NCBI GenBank assembly: GCA_037074765.1
Contig: JBAMDO010000186.1
Span: forward strand, 1-64,000
Length of the DNA stretch: 64,000 nt
Direction of reading: 5' to 3'
DNA from: Mansonella perstans
Lineage: Eukaryota; Nematoda; Chromadorea; Rhabditida; Onchocercidae
Part shown: positions 36,846-50,563 of the stretch, piece after piece
Position numbering within the stretch: position 1 is the stretch's first letter
Layout: every line of letters begins with the position of its first letter
Translations under genes and position numbers: made by a program
The notes under the pieces: generated by a model
Seen by the model: only the letters and a program-made list of their open reading frames with translations
Told to the model about the DNA's origin: nothing
Database searches by the model: none

Positions 36846-39800
36846 CAGTTTGGAGCAGACATAATATCAGTCGGATGCTCTATCATTTCATTTTTAATGA
36901 ATTATAAAGCCTATGATTATCATTTAGACTAATTTCTTTTGCACACTCTTTCTAGAATAGCCTTTGTTTTCTTGTAATTTAATTACAACATAATGTATAA
37001 GGTATTATTACTTACATTTAAGAAAATTTAGTATTTTTGACGATATTTTCGGTAATTGCTATAACACAAGTTTAATTACTGTAAAACCTGTATTTTGATA
37101 ATTCTTCATAAGTCATGAACTAACAAACAAATTTTCCCATTAACAACTGTAAAATAAATAAATTTGTTTTTCGAGTTTGAAATTCTTTGAAACAATTTAA
37201 AAATAGTAATTGAGTGGTTAGATTACTGATTATAGAACCGGAGAAAATTAAAAAATTAATCTGTAGATTCAAATAATTTAAGGACTGTTTAAATAACTAA
37301 TGTTCCATTCGTATTTATCGTGTCACTTATTGCTAGTTCAATTTTTGTATGATTTCGTACTAGATAATTTCAAAATTTGATGATTATAATGGTTTGTGAT
37401 CATTGTTGCTTTGCGAATTTGTTTTTTTTTTTTTTTTTTTTTTTTTTTTTGTGATATTTCTGATTTCTTGAATGCTGATGCATCATAAAATAACGATGAA
37501 TTTTAATCATTTCAGTTGTTAATGGGTTTCATTTTTTTCATGATTATTTGTGTACTAACGCATTTTTATTTTTCTCTCAAGCATTAGTTTTTTATTTTAC
37601 TACCGTATCCATTATCATAATAGCAGAAATGGAAATTTTCGCGATCTCATTTAACACCAAAATTATGAATACAAACATTGACTTATGAATATGATCTGCA
37701 AGCATGTGGCATTTTTTTATTGACAATCGTAATCACCAATCAACGCTTGCTAAATTTATCTCAATTTTCAGGATACTGTTATCACAGTTTCCTGTGTTTG
37801 ATCTTGAAGTGAACTTAATGTTGGTGAAATTTTGTTTTTTAATTAATTAAATGGTAAAAAATTTTGAAGCAAATAATATCTCATAACTGTATGTATTTAC
37901 GTTTTTTTATCTCAACAAAAGGAAAAACAAAACTGGTAACTTGCCTTAGAGGTTCTTTGTTTACTTCTGAATTTCTATATTTCAGCAGTTAAATTTTACT
38001 CGGAACTTGGCTTCTTTCTGTTGTTTCTTTTAATAATTAGATTTATTGTACTGTGAATATCTTTTTACAATTACATTCCATTTACAATTTTCGTAGTAAA
38101 TTTAAATATTAACTTTATTAGCATATTTGACAATTAAATATATCATTAAGCCAAATTAACATGCTGAATACTCCGAGAGTTATTTCATATGTTTGCTTGA
38201 TATATATATATACATATATATGCAAGTAGGTAAGACTTCGATTTTTTCTTTTTGGAACTTAAAAAGTTTCAAATTGTTATCGATTTATTATGTATTTATC
38301 CGACGATATTGTTTTGTTTGTATAGCCTTATATTTATTGTATTACCAACATTTATGATATTTGATTGGTTAGAGATTATTATATGTGACATTGAATTGCA
38401 GTATTTCGAATATTGAAAAGGTCATTCATTGATTATTGAGGATAGAAAACTTGTAAAACAATCAGAAGTACAGCGAGAATGCGATTCAAAATGGCCAAAA
38501 TGAATAGTGGTAGTTTATTTTCACCTTTTGAAGCTTATTCATATTAATTATCATAGGTTGTCATTGGCTTTTGTGTTAAGATGTATTGCATTTGTACCAT
38601 TCGTTATCAAAGATAGTAATAATGATTACACTCTTATCATTTGTTATAAAATATGACGTTATTAATTAAGTAGAAATTTTGCTAAATGTTTTCAAAAGGA
38701 TAAGTGGAATTGTCCAAATAGAAAGATGGGTGGAAATTTTTTGCATTTTAAAATATTTGAATATTTTTAAATTATCATACTATGATATTATATTCATTGG
38801 AAATTTTTTTTTTTTTTTAATATCAGATAGGAAACCAGAACATTTTTTAATTATTAATTATATCTTGATTTCATTTTTTTTTTTTTTTTATTAAAGATTC
38901 TTTTATTTTCTTCTCGTTCGATATCTCTCTTTCCATTCTGCCCTCTTTTTTTTCCTCACATTTGAAAGCATATATATATATATATATGAAATATTTATTT
39001 TATAGAAATGTACTCATTGCAGTAAAATCTTTTTTCCCTTTAAGTGCGTATTTACCTATGTGTATTCCATGTTGTGAAAATTATCACATTCATATTGCTA
39101 TTCAAAATTATTCGTCAATAATTAATCGAAGGTAATTAGTTGTCTTTTCATATAATATTGTCAAAATGTTTACCTATTTTTCAAGTTAATATTTTTTAGT
39201 ATTATTAGTATTTTCTTCAATACTATTATCTAATAAACTACAATTATACATACATACATATCTTTGAATCATTTCTGCAACGGTAATTTCGTAGTATTTT
39301 TATCCATTCATCATTAATGTAAAAAAAAAAAAAAAAACAGCCCAAAAAAATATCTCACACCATTTGTTACAGGAAAATATCTCTTACCCATTAATTTTAG
39401 GTAAGAAAATTTGATAATAGTGGAATGCTTATAGTGGTCTTTTAAAGTGTTTCATTTTTACATTCAAAAAAATTTGCAATTTCATTTTAAATAGTGGAAA
39501 AGGGTTTAAAAGAATGCAAATCAATTTTATTAATCAGTATTTACTAGCAAATCAATATTTATGGTTTTTTTTTTGCATTTTGAATTAATTTCATTCAGTA
39601 AGTTCAGTATATTATTAATGCTTCATTCATTCATTCTTCAGTTTTATATTTTGTTTATTTGTAGCAAAAACACAAAAATCTAATTTTATTGATAATCAAT
39701 TCAAAATAGGTGGCCAAATGGCTTCTTCTTTTTTTCGATTTCGATAAAAAAAATTTGAGAAAATATGAAAAGTTCTGGCAAAGTCAATTTACATGTGTGC

Positions 39801-42702
39801 TTTTCATTGCTTCTTCTCATCATCGTTTTTTTTGTTTTTGTTTTATTTGACGTATTTGTTTTTAATGAATCATTTCATTTTATTTTATTTCGAAATTTTA
39901 AAAAGAAAAGTAGAAGATGAGAGAGAAACGTCTTTTAGTATCATTCTTCTTTTTATCTTTTCAGTTATTTAAGTTATATTTCAGAAGAATTAAATTCCTC
40001 TTCTTTTTTCCTCTTTCCTCAAAAGTGATTCGAAATTTATTGGTGGCGGATTAAGCTTTGGTTTTTTTTTTTGCTTAATCACCAAATGATTTTGTAATCA
40101 GTAATTAGAGTAAAAATTCCTATTCCTATTTTTCTGCTAATTAATTAGTTCATTTTTTCTAACGTAATCTGGAATAAGCTGATAAAAAATGAGCAAATTG
40201 ATTGAGAAATTTTTACTGAAGACATATACTCTTAAAATAAGTTAATTATTTCATTATATTAATAAATTCCATTCGATTTTAATTTCATTTCAAAAATTCT
40301 CTCTTCCTTAGATAAAGTTGTATGTTTATACTTTATTACAGCAATACTAAATTACTTCAATTATTTATTAATGGATTTATTAAAACGAGCATAATATGTT
40401 ATTATTTATTTATTTGATTATTTTTTCAATAATTTTCGAAATATGAGTAATATAAATGAATATTGTGTTGTTGACTTTTAGTTCGCTCGCAACATTTAAA
40501 TCATAATAAAATATCCATCCATATATTCTCTGCATCAAATATGTCATAAAATTTAATAAGTTAAGCTCCATTCAAATTTAATATAGTTTATCAGTAATAT
40601 TATAACATATTGAGTATTATTGAGCAAGCAAGAGTTCCAGTTTAACGACTGACATCATTAATTTTACATAATAATAGCATTATAAATATCCTAGCCTATT
40701 GTTTTTCGTATTGATCTGTTACCATAAACTTGTTTTTATACCTATGCAATATAATTTTCCCGTATTAAATTAAATTAACTCTAGCAAGTCAATTTCTACT
40801 TTCCTTAATTTCGTCAAGTTTTAGTTTTGCAATCTAGTACTTTTGCCAAAATTGCAAATATTTCCGGTTAAGCTATTTGGGAAGATTTCCAGTGAAACTA
40901 TTTAGAAAGATTTCTTTTCCAGTGAAGTTACTTAGCAAGATTTCTTTTCCGGTGAAGCTATGTGGGAGGATTTCCAGTGAAGCTATTTGGAAAAATTTCT
41001 TTTCCGGTGAAGCTATGTGTGAAGATCTGTTTTCCGGTGAAGCTATGTGGAAAGATGTTTTTTCCGGTGAAGCTATTTAGCAATGTGTATATTATATTAT
41101 TCGATATAATATTTTATTTGTTTAAAACAAACAAAGAAAATTTAGAAAACTTTAAATATTAAATTTCAAAAAATAAAAACTTCAAGGATTATTTTTTTTT
41201 ATTTTTGCTTTTTATGATTTAACTAAAAAATAAATCCAATTTATTGGATGACGAAAAAAAACATTTGAAAAGTATGATGTTGTTTCAAATTTATTGTAAT
41301 ATAATTTGTTAAACCGGAAAAATAGGGAAAGTACTGTATGCACTTAGAGAATTATTTTCAATATCTGCAATTTTTTTCTTCTCAAACTTTTTTCTCTTGC
41401 AATTTGTTTCTTTTTCTATCTCTTTTCACAATATTCTTTCTAGTTTTTGCTCAATAAATCTTTTTTTTTGCTTTTTTAAAAAATTTACCAGTTACCGTAT
41501 TTGATCGATTATACACTCATTGGGCTTTTTTGGGCTTTTTCTTTTCATTAAATTTATTAAGTTTATCATTTTTCTTCATCCAATTCATCTTTTCCTTCTT
41601 TTCACTTATTTATTTATTTATTTTCTCAAATAGCCTAAAGCAGAAAAGCTCTCAATGAATTTAATTTCCCTGCACAATTAATTTTTTATGAAATTGAATT
41701 AAATATCATCACTTTTATTTTGAAAAGAAGAAATTTTTCCTATTCTTTGCCTTTGCCATTAATTTTTTCTAATTAATCATTTTTTTTTCAATTCCCGTAT
41801 AACAAATGTTATTTTTTTTAAAAAAAAAAAGGAGTAAATGAAATTTTATGGAATTTAAAAAATGTTTCTTTATTTAATAGAAAATAAAATTGGAAACAAA
41901 TTTGAAATAAAAATTGTTCGATACTGAAAGAAATTGGTTTAGTGAAATTTTGTATAAATGATTAAATTTTATATTTGAGGCGGAAAAAGAAATAAAGGAA
42001 AAATATGAAAGTATTATGATTTATATATGGCACGAATTCAAATCATACAAAATAATTTCATAAAATTATATCTTTTGTTGTACCTTTTCCACAACAAAAA
42101 ATATTCTAAAATGAAATTCATTTCCTTTCTCTCACTCCCTCTCTCTCTCTCTCCTCGTCTCTCTCTTTTACTGATGAGTATTTCCTGTCCTGAAAACGAA
42201 AGATAATTGTTATTTGTTGAAAAATATATTTTACATTTTAAAATATCATATATATATATATAGTGTTTTTAAATTTATCTTCAGTCATCTGAAATTTTAC
42301 TATGATATTATTCTCGTATATTCATAACATTTATTCGTCATCATGATTTATTATTATCATCGATTAATAATAATAATAACAGAAAAAAAATGCAAAATTT
42401 ATCAATTCTCTCTCTCTCTCTCTTTTTCTCTTTTTCAAAGAATAAAAATTAAAAAATTCTTCCTATAATATTTATATATGATAGAAAGAAATAATATCGT
42501 ACTGAAAGCTTACCATTTAAATGAAATCATTTAATATAGTTATTTGCAGAGGCATAACTCCCATGGTTTTTATTGATTAATTATAATTTCATATCGTAAA
42601 ATTTAAAATTTGTCAAACAGTTACAATATTTTGAATGTTGCATGAATTGAAGAATTAGCAGCGCTGGAATCACATGTTATCAAGGATGCATCGACGACTT
42701 CC
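36846..42702. other. Long AT-rich intergenic region upstream of unc-119
   Basis: I find no exon on either strand. Seen are T runs (for example near 37423-37450), TA repeats near 38205 and 38972, the minisatellite at 40862-41073 and CT-rich tracts at 42126-42170 and 42409-42432. Unspliced 5' exons or regulatory DNA of unc-119 could lie here, but nothing identifies them. Confidence 0.5.
40862..41073. repeat. Minisatellite of 25- and 30-bp units, about 8 copies
   Basis: Units begin ttccggtgaagctat or ttccagtgaa and end in gat, or in a longer gatttctt form, so 25-bp and about 30-bp versions mix. The open frames through it (phenylalanine/proline/valine/lysine-rich) are a by-product of the repeat: three overlapping frames are open and none has splice or start context. 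Confidence 0.85.
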
Positions 42703-45015
42703 ATGGAATCATTAACGGAAAGTGAACTTCGAGCTCGTGCAGAAATAACACCAGAAGATGTATTACGTCTCAACAGAATTACCGATGGTTTGTTTGTTTG
42801 TTTTTCTGTGTTAAAACTTAATGAAAGTTTCAATTGAAATTAAATTGAATCGTTTTTTTCTTAAACATTTTTTAAAATAAATTTATAAATCATGATAATA
42901 TTATTAGGAAAAAATTGAAGAAAATTGCAAATATTTTCTATTTGTTATTATTTTTGAAAATTGAAATTAAGTAATTGAGCATTAGATTAAACACGTTGAT
43001 AATCTATTAATGTGTTCCCTAAAATAGCTGAAAATGATAATTGAAAATAAAAATTAATTAATTAACAATTAGTAATTAGTATAATCTATTTCTATGTTTT
43101 CTTGAAATAGCTAAAGATGATAAAGCAGTGTTTAAAAAATTATATCATTAAGTTAATTTAATCAGTTTTTTATTTGTTCTTTTTTTCGTTTTCCTTCCGA
43201 TTTTTTTTTATTAAATTTTAATTTCAAATTTTTTGTTATTTTCATATTGTCTATTTTTTTGCATTTTTCCCAGATTATTTATGTGAACCGAATGCAAACA
43301 TTTATGATATCGAATTTACAAAGTTTAGAATTCGTGATTTAGACACGGATCAGATTTTATTTGAGATTGCCAAGCCTGATGATGCGCGTAAGTTTTAGCT
43401 TTCTCATCCTATTTTTCTTTTTTCTATCACTTTCATCTCAGCTGATATTTCCAAATTTCATTATCAAAACAAATGTTTTGAGGAAATTCATTGCTTATTC
43501 ATTTTATGTTTTCAATATAGTTACATGTAATTGCCTTCATGTGTTTTCACATATGTTGTTTGTAATAATAATTCATGCTTGAATAAATGAATGCGTAACG
43601 CATCGTAAAATAATTAATTACTTCGGATTTTCATTAATTATTAGTTATTATTTTCACTTCATTAATCATTAGTCATCATTTCCACTTCGCTAATCATTAT
43701 TTATCACTTTCACTTCATTAATCATTAATCACTTCATTGATGTCACATTTCTCAAGTGATTGAAAGTTTTCAGCAGAGCTTGACATTGATGATTTGAATT
43801 CGGAGAAATGTGATGACACATGTGATACTGCTCGATATGTTCGTTATCAATTTACACCTGCATTTCTACATCTTAAACATGTTGGTGCAACGTAAGTCAT
43901 ATATATATATATATATATTCATAACATGTTAAAAAATTGGCATTTTTGGCTCCGAGCATAAAATATGAATTTTTTCGAAAATTTGAAATTTTGAAAATTT
44001 TTTAAAATTCCAGCAATCTTTTTCGAAATTCGAAAAATTTTGCCATCAGTAAATTTTCAAATAATGAAAATATGAGTCTTTTTGATAATGAAAATATGAG
44101 TCTAATGAAAATATGATAATGAAAATATGAGTAATGAAAATATGAGTCTTTGAAAATGAGTCTTTTTGATAATGAAAATATGAGTCTTTTTGAAAATTTT
44201 TTGAAATTCTAACAATTTTCCTTGAAATTTGAAAGTCAATAAATTTTTCAAAATGGATAATGGTGCTTTTCCTTTTGTTTTTAGTGTTGAATTTAATGTT
44301 GGAAATAAAGCAGTGAATAAATTTCGTATGATTGAACGACATTTCTTTCGTGATCGTTTGTTAAAAAGTTTTGATTTCGAATTTGGCTTTTGCATTCCGA
44401 ACAGTAGAAATACATGTGAACACATTTATGATTTTCCACAACTCTCCAAATCATTAAGTTAGTTTTTTTTTTATCAAATTTTTTTTTATTCTCTTCATTT
44501 ATGAATATTTAAACAAATCTCAAAAGCTATCTTTATATTGGATTATTGATTTGTTTTAAAAATTTTATTTTTGATGAGTCATTAAGGAGATTAGGAAATC
44601 TCTTTGTAAAACTAAGCAATAAATTAGTCGGTGATAGGTGACAGCTTATTTAAATTACTTAAAGTTAACAACAACTAAATGATACTGATTTAATGATGAT
44701 TTAGTTGTATAATTCATTGTTAATTTAAAATTATCACGAAAAAATCAATGTATTGCTAATCATTATAATTATTATTAAGATGTGATGCCCTACTCGTTAA
44801 GAAATTTGCAAAGTAAAAATGAGTATAAAAAAGCCAACTATTAAATTAATAATTACTGTATAATTTGAAGGATTATCTAATTACTTCTTTCAGTAAATGA
44901 AATGATCTCCAGTCCGTACGAAACACGCTCGGACAGTTTTTATTTTGTTGATGATCGTCTGATAATGCACAATAAAGCAGATTATGCTTACAATGGTGAC
45001 GATGAGGAGTCTTAA
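42703..45015 (+). CDS. unc-119: UNC-119 lipid-binding chaperone (203 aa)
   Basis: Five exons in phase: 42703-42787, 43274-43387, 43774-43891, 44285-44457 and 44894-45015 (612 bases). UNC-119 has a PDE6-delta-like immunoglobulin beta-sandwich. It binds N-myristoylated cargo such as G-alpha subunits and ciliary proteins, releasing it on ARL3 binding; in worms it is needed for neuronal development. Diagnostic stretches are [105 protein letters not shown] and MHNKADY. Length agrees with nematode UNC-119 (about 220). The start at 42703 is the first in-frame Met; a short extra N-terminal exon is possible. Introns 2 and 3 contain tandem repeats. Confidence 0.95.
43600..43745. repeat. Degenerate tandem repeat in unc-119 intron 2
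   Basis: The motif cacttcattaatcattag recurs four to five times with spacing of about 30 bp. Confidence 0.7.
44060..44190. repeat. Tandem repeat of aatgaaaatatgagtcttttt in unc-119 intron 3
   Basis: Six to seven imperfect copies, 17-24 bp apart, directly upstream of exon 4. The minus-strand frames rich in HIFI residues are repeat by-products. Confidence 0.85.
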
Positions 45016-46922
45016 GGATGATTGTGCTTGACAATTTGTTTTTTGTTTTTAAAATTGATTGCGATTAAGAGTCTAATAATATTTTCCTTAATTTCCCACA
45101 AAAAAAAAATGATTTTTGTTACCAATAATTTTCCATATAACTTCAATTTTTAGTCTATTTGAATAGTTCAAAAAAAAAAATTTTGGGAAAATTAAGGGAA
45201 ATAAAATTTTTCTGTTTGCATAACCTAACTCGCTTTTATCTCTATGATTAATTGTATAGTTTATAGTAGTTTCATTCTGCATAGCCTATAGTACTCTATA
45301 ATAGCATATAGTTTCATTCTATATAGCCTGTAGTATTAGCAATTTCTTGGACAAAATCCATATTTGAAAGATTAATCCAGTATTTAGGCAAACATATCTC
45401 TTAAAATTTTCACATCCTATATATAATAATTCGTTTTCGATTTTCAATAATTTAGCCAAAAAAATTGTAGGTTGTATCGTTGGAAATCATTTTCTATGGC
45501 ATACACTATTTTTAATGAAAAAATAATATGACTATTCGTCATTTTCTGAAAAATTTCTCCGATAACAAATGCTATAGAAAAACCATATTATCAATCATTC
45601 ATGTAATTGTTCCTATATGATAACATGTGATCATATGATCATTGTGTCATAATGTGATATGCATGATCATTGGATTCTTACCATCAATTAAATCAATTAG
45701 AGAACAAAATTGAGAGAGAAATTTAATGTAATTAAGGATCAAATAATTTGTGTAGAGTTGATTTTTCTTTCTCCAATTTATTTTCTGAAAATGAAATGAA
45801 TTTACATGTAAAATTATACATTAAATAAAATTATAGGTATTATAGGTAAGTAAAATTATACATTAATTATACATTAAAATTATACATTGTCTTTATTTGA
45901 ACATTAAGCTTTTTTTTTTTTTTTTTTTTCGCTCTCTCTCCTTTTCTCTTTTCCTCTATGTCTCTCTATCCTTTTCATTTGACCAAATTCGTATTATTCC
46001 ATCGAATTATTTCATTCCGATATTATCAAGAAATGTATTTATCATAATGTTTTGGAGTTATTGCAGCTTTAAATTAAATATTAATCTATTCTTTTTGTAA
46101 TTTAGAATAACATTATACGGCTACAACTTGAACTGCAATTTTCATATGAAGAATTGACTCGCATGAGAATGCGATGAATTTTTACCAAAATGAGAACTGC
46201 CCCCTAAAAAGAGATATAAAAATTCTCTAAGACAGTATCTTTATCTCAGCCATATTGACTTTATTATAACATGCAACTGGAAGAACATCATATTTTAATT
46301 ACCAGAAACATTCAACAATTTTTTATCAATTACAAATTTAAATCGTTTTCTAACATTAATTTTAATCAATTTCGACCATGAAAAAATTTCAATGATTAAT
46401 GATCACCAAAATGCTTTGATAATTTGCTGAACATCAAAAAATTTTAATTATTTTTGATCAGTAAAAATTGATGGATTTTTTCTGATCCCTAAAAGTTTCA
46501 GCAATTTTTAATCACCGAAAAATTTCAATAATTACTGATCACCTTCAAAATTTTTTAGTGTTTGAAAACTGTTAAAAGTTTCTAACGATCAAAAATTAAT
46601 TGAAATGTTTCAACGTTTTCAAAAATTATTGAAAATGCAGTTTAGTGGAACTTTCTAGCCGCCAATAACTATTGGAATTTCTTAGTATTCAAAAACCACT
46701 GATACTTTTCATGGTTAAAACATGATCAAGATTTTTTCGTGTTTACAGATTAGTAAAGTTTTTTGATGACCAATAATCATTGGAACTTTTTGATGATCAA
46801 AAACTGATATTCATTTGAGCTATGAAATAATAAATAAATAAGTGAAATAATTCCCAAATAAATCACCCAGAAATGTAATATGAATCTTATATGAGGAACA
46901 TTAATAACAGCAACTTCTTTAC
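45016..46922. other. Convergent intergenic region between unc-119 and SIRT6 genes
   Basis: Both genes end toward this interval. From about 46370 to 46810 a loose repeat of atcaaaaattt, aatttcaa and ctgatcac words appears at intervals of 30-50 bp. No exon is supported. Confidence 0.5.
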
Positions 46923-49364
46923 TCATTCTTCGTTCTGTTTCAGATTTCGTCGCTTCTCACTTTTTACAAAATTTTCCAGGGAATTTTCCCGCTTCAGATT
47001 TCGTCGCTTCTTATTTTTTATGAACTTCTCCAGTGGATGGACAGAGAAGGGTACAACGGAATCAAGATCAAATTTCTGTACAACAGTGATATCCATCACG
47101 GTCAACAGCATTCGCATGACATCGTCTACGCGTCCATTAATTATGAGATCAGCTTTTTGATCCTTAATTCAAAAATAATTAAAACAAATGATCAAACCAT
47201 TTATTTTGGGACTGGCACAGAAAAAGCCTTAACTAATAACAAAAAAAAGTCTTGTGACAGTGTTTAAAAAACGCAAAGTCATATGCCAATTTTTCCAGTT
47301 ATTTGATCTAGATCAAGTACTTCACCCATTTCAAACCAATTGCAAAGGTTTATTCATTTGCATTCTCATTATAACTAAACATTCAGCATAGTTTTTCAAA
47401 TCGAGACAAAAGTTCAAATCTACGTAGAAAGATATGAAAATTCAATGGAACCACATCAATCATTGGAAAAACATAATATTTGCTAGCATTTTTTATTTAA
47501 AATTTACGTGTTTTGTCTTTGACAAATTAATGATGACCATTTTGCCACCATTTTTTTTGGTCAGAAGAGGTAGGTCACCAGCAGGAGTTATTTGGAGTGT
47601 CGTACCCATGCAGATGCTGAGATCGGCATTTCTGCAATTATTAGTTAGAACAAATAATAACAATTTGCATTTGGATGTGAAACACCTACAAAAGTTGAAC
47701 TCATGCAACTGGTGCTGAAATCGTAATATGTCCCAGGAGAGATCGACGGTGACCAGTTTGTACAATCAGGTACCACTAAATGATGTGTTACACAGTATGG
47801 TCTGAAGTTCTAATAAAGACTTACAAGGAACTGAGAAACTAAATAATTGATATGAGGATGTTGTGAAGTAACGAATACCGCTCTTTCGGCACAAGTACAT
47901 TATATTTCAAATAAGCGAATTCAGAAAAGAGACTTGAAAATTTGCTAGAAAGTTTTAAAATAACCTCGCGAATTCATTTGCTGCACAAAGATCGCTTTCT
48001 GGTAATGGATCATCCCAATCCAAACAAACATCATGCAATAGTCCCCGACAAGGTCGTCCACTATTTGTACCTTCACATTGTTTCCCGGTAGGTTTTAATC
48101 CAATGCTTCCGGTTGTCACAGTTCGATAATATTTTCTAAAACAATCAAATGTCAGTTCTGCCTTAAAAAGGGTCCAATAAGTTCTCCGTGCTACCTAGCA
48201 AAAGGAGATAAAAAAAAAATTGGATTTACTTTCAAGTCATAAATAGTGTAAATATAGTCTACTGTTCTCGAAACTAAAACCTTGTAAATTGATAAAACGT
48301 CCAAATATAAAATGTTCGGATAAAAAGAATTACGTCACCTTCCACATCTAGCACATTTTTCCAGGAATACATTTCCATGAAGTTCAGCGATACGATTTAA
48401 GGGATATCCCGAACGAATATGCAAACCGTCTACATTTTGAGTAATAACAAATCTGAAATTATAACAAATGACTCGTTGTTTATATGCATATATGCATATA
48501 TAATGTATGTATATACATATGTTTAGTTGAAAATAATTTGCAAAAATTTCACAAATTTTATTCAAAGTCAAGAAAAAAGAAAAAGTAAAAAATATCTGTC
48601 AAAATTTCTGACATTCTTAACGCATTAAGCAAGCATGAAATTTGCTTAAGAGACAAAATAATCACAGTAAGCAAGTATTTACAGTTAATGCTTTTCTTTC
48701 TCTACATTCTTTATTCTTTTTTTTTTTTTGGCTATAAATCTCAATTTCTCAAAATCTGTTTTCTTATGTAAGTTTTCAACTAATAAAAATAAATCCTCAT
48801 GGCTCACTTGACGATATTTTTACTTTCCAGTGCATTAATTCCATAATGAGTGTAGGTTGGCAAAGCTTCTACGAAACTGATACCATCATTGATTGGTTCG
48901 TTTCGTGCCTCCAAAGTCCATAATCCACTGGGACCGCGGAAATCCGGTATACCAGCTGCAGTGCTGATACCAGCTCCCGTATGCAGCACGCAACAACGAC
49001 TCGCCAAAAGTAACTCTGCAAGCTGAAGCACCTTCCGTTCCAATTCATGATGATCATCGATAATCTAAATTCAATATGACATAAAAGCTTAGAATTCAAA
49101 AATTTGTCACTAATTCCCATAATCAACAAAAACTCGAAAAAAGAAAATGCTATTTTAATTCAAGCTATTATTTTTGCGTGGTGAAAAAGTGTTCGAAACA
49201 AGAAAACAGTACTAGGTAGAACTGTACTAAGTAAAGTATACGCTTGGAATCTTAGATAATCCTAGGACAAACCCCAGAAGAAGTGACAAGACGGAAACCT
49301 CAGGTAGTCCTAGAACACCTTTATTCTCGTACGGCGATAAGGCCTTTGCATAGCTCATAGCCAT
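46923..49364 (-). CDS. sirt6: SIRT6-type NAD-dependent deacylase (323 aa)
   Basis: Six exons in phase: 49299-49364, 48808-49064, 48339-48452, 47965-48135, 47508-47631 and 46923-47162 (972 bases). Class IV sirtuins of the SIRT6 type deacylate histone H3 on chromatin and act in DNA repair and metabolism. The N-terminus [22 protein letters not shown] is typical. Catalytic motifs follow: [29 protein letters not shown], and the catalytic His133 in AELHGN. Zinc ligands are Cys141, Cys144, Cys166 and Cys175. [16 protein letters not shown] and [15 protein letters not shown] complete the Rossmann part. The basic C-terminal tail carries two copies of KRRNLK, likely nuclear localisation signals. It is slightly shorter than human SIRT6 (355). 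Confidence 0.95.
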
Positions 49365-50340
49365 TATACCATTCTTCAAAGAATGTTCCACGCGAAAGAC
49401 GTGTGCATTTCGTGTGTGCGTCGGTAGCAATCTCGATTCCGCAAATTTCTACACTTTCCTTATCGTTATTGATTTTCTTTTTTAATTTTACAACAATTTT
49501 GGCTTTACCGCAAAATACCTTAAAATGATTACGGACCAAATAGAAGCCAATATTTCCACAGAGAATTGTGCGTGAAATTGTATAGGAAGGATGCATTACT
49601 GCTTTTAACGTAATTACTCATCAGTGCTGACCATAGCCTTTCAAAAAACAAAAAAAAAAAGAGAATTTCGTAGACCACACAGCGACTTTTCCAGAAAATC
49701 CATCCATTCTTGATTGTCCTACCTGTAATTGATAAACTTTAAATAGTATTCTATTTATCTGCTACTGACGGAACTTTCTGAACCAATTATGGATTCCGTA
49801 ACGTTTATATTATTTCTGGACCAATTATAGATTCCGTAATGTTTATATTGTTTCTGGACCGATTATAGATTCCGTTATGTTTATATTGTTTCTGGATCAG
49901 TTATGGATTCCGTAACGTTCATATTGTTTCTGGACCAATTATAGATCCCATAATGTTTATATTGTTTCTGGACCAATTATGGATTCCGTAATGTTTATAT
50001 TGTTTCTGGACCAATTATGGATTCCGTAACGTTTATATTGTTTCTGGACCAATTATGGATTCCGTAACGTTTATATTGTTTCTGGACTAATTATGGATTC
50101 CGTAACGTTTATATGCTTTCCGGTCGCATTCATTACATTTCACTTGTAAACTTTGAAGCAATGAAAACAAGAATCGGATTGGCTCGAAATGTTATTGAAT
50201 ATCATACATTTAAAGCGTAAGCGTTACACATGCAAACAGAAGTATTAAATATACATACATACGGTGAGCAGAAAAACAATTTGAGGATATATTAAGCAGG
50301 ACAAAAGTTTCATTTCGAGACATTCGGTGTAGCATAGTCC
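49365..50340. other. Upstream of SIRT6; mostly minisatellite
   Basis: Apart from the 38-bp minisatellite and flanking AT-rich sequence no gene is seen. The SIRT6 promoter should lie in the first few hundred bases. Confidence 0.5.
49777..50114. repeat. 38-bp minisatellite, about 9 copies
   Basis: The unit tctggaccaattatggattc + cgtaacgtttatattgtt repeats head to tail with few changes (gg/ag, cg/tg variants). It lies about 400 bp upstream of the SIRT6 start codon. Confidence 0.95.
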
Positions 50341-50359
50341 AAATCAGTGATCCACAGCG

Positions 50360-50563
50360 ATGTTATTATTTGCGTTGGTTTTCGTAGGTCACGTCATTGT
50401 CGCCCAGCGAGGGTTTTCAATGGATCTTTATTCCAGGTTGTGGACGGATTTTGTTGGTCGTGGTTTGTTAATTTTGAAACTGTTTGGTTGTGGCGCTTTT
50501 GTTGTTGTTGTAGTTGTGTTACTACTGGTCGGTAATCTAAGTCGATTGAAGGAGGAGTGTTAA
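50360..50563 (+). CDS. Possible small membrane protein (67 aa)
   Basis: The frame begins MLLFALVFVGHVIVAQ, which looks like a signal peptide. It continues to a second strongly hydrophobic stretch (LILKLFGCGAFVVVVVVLLLV) followed by NLSRLKEEC and stop. AATAAA occurs near 50657. A CAG about 12 bases before the ATG could be a trans-splice acceptor, though it is not preceded by a pyrimidine run. Overlapping frames on both strands are open too, so coding evidence is weak. No family recognised. Confidence 0.3.
   Translation: MLLFALVFVGHVIVAQRGFSMDLYSRLWTDFVGRGLLILKLFGCGAFVVVVVVLLLVGNLSRLKEEC

Noticed and set aside
37423..37450. Long T runs (also near 17188 and 50889) considered as retrocopy tails
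   Set aside because: No adjacent reverse-transcribed gene body or target-site duplication is visible.
40877..41162. Two overlapping 66-67 residue ORFs with FPVKL repeats
   Set aside because: They are frames through the minisatellite without start or splice context, and several frames are open at once.
46891..47267. Plus-strand ORFs rich in Phe/Arg/Ser
   Set aside because: They are antisense shadows of the last SIRT6 exon.
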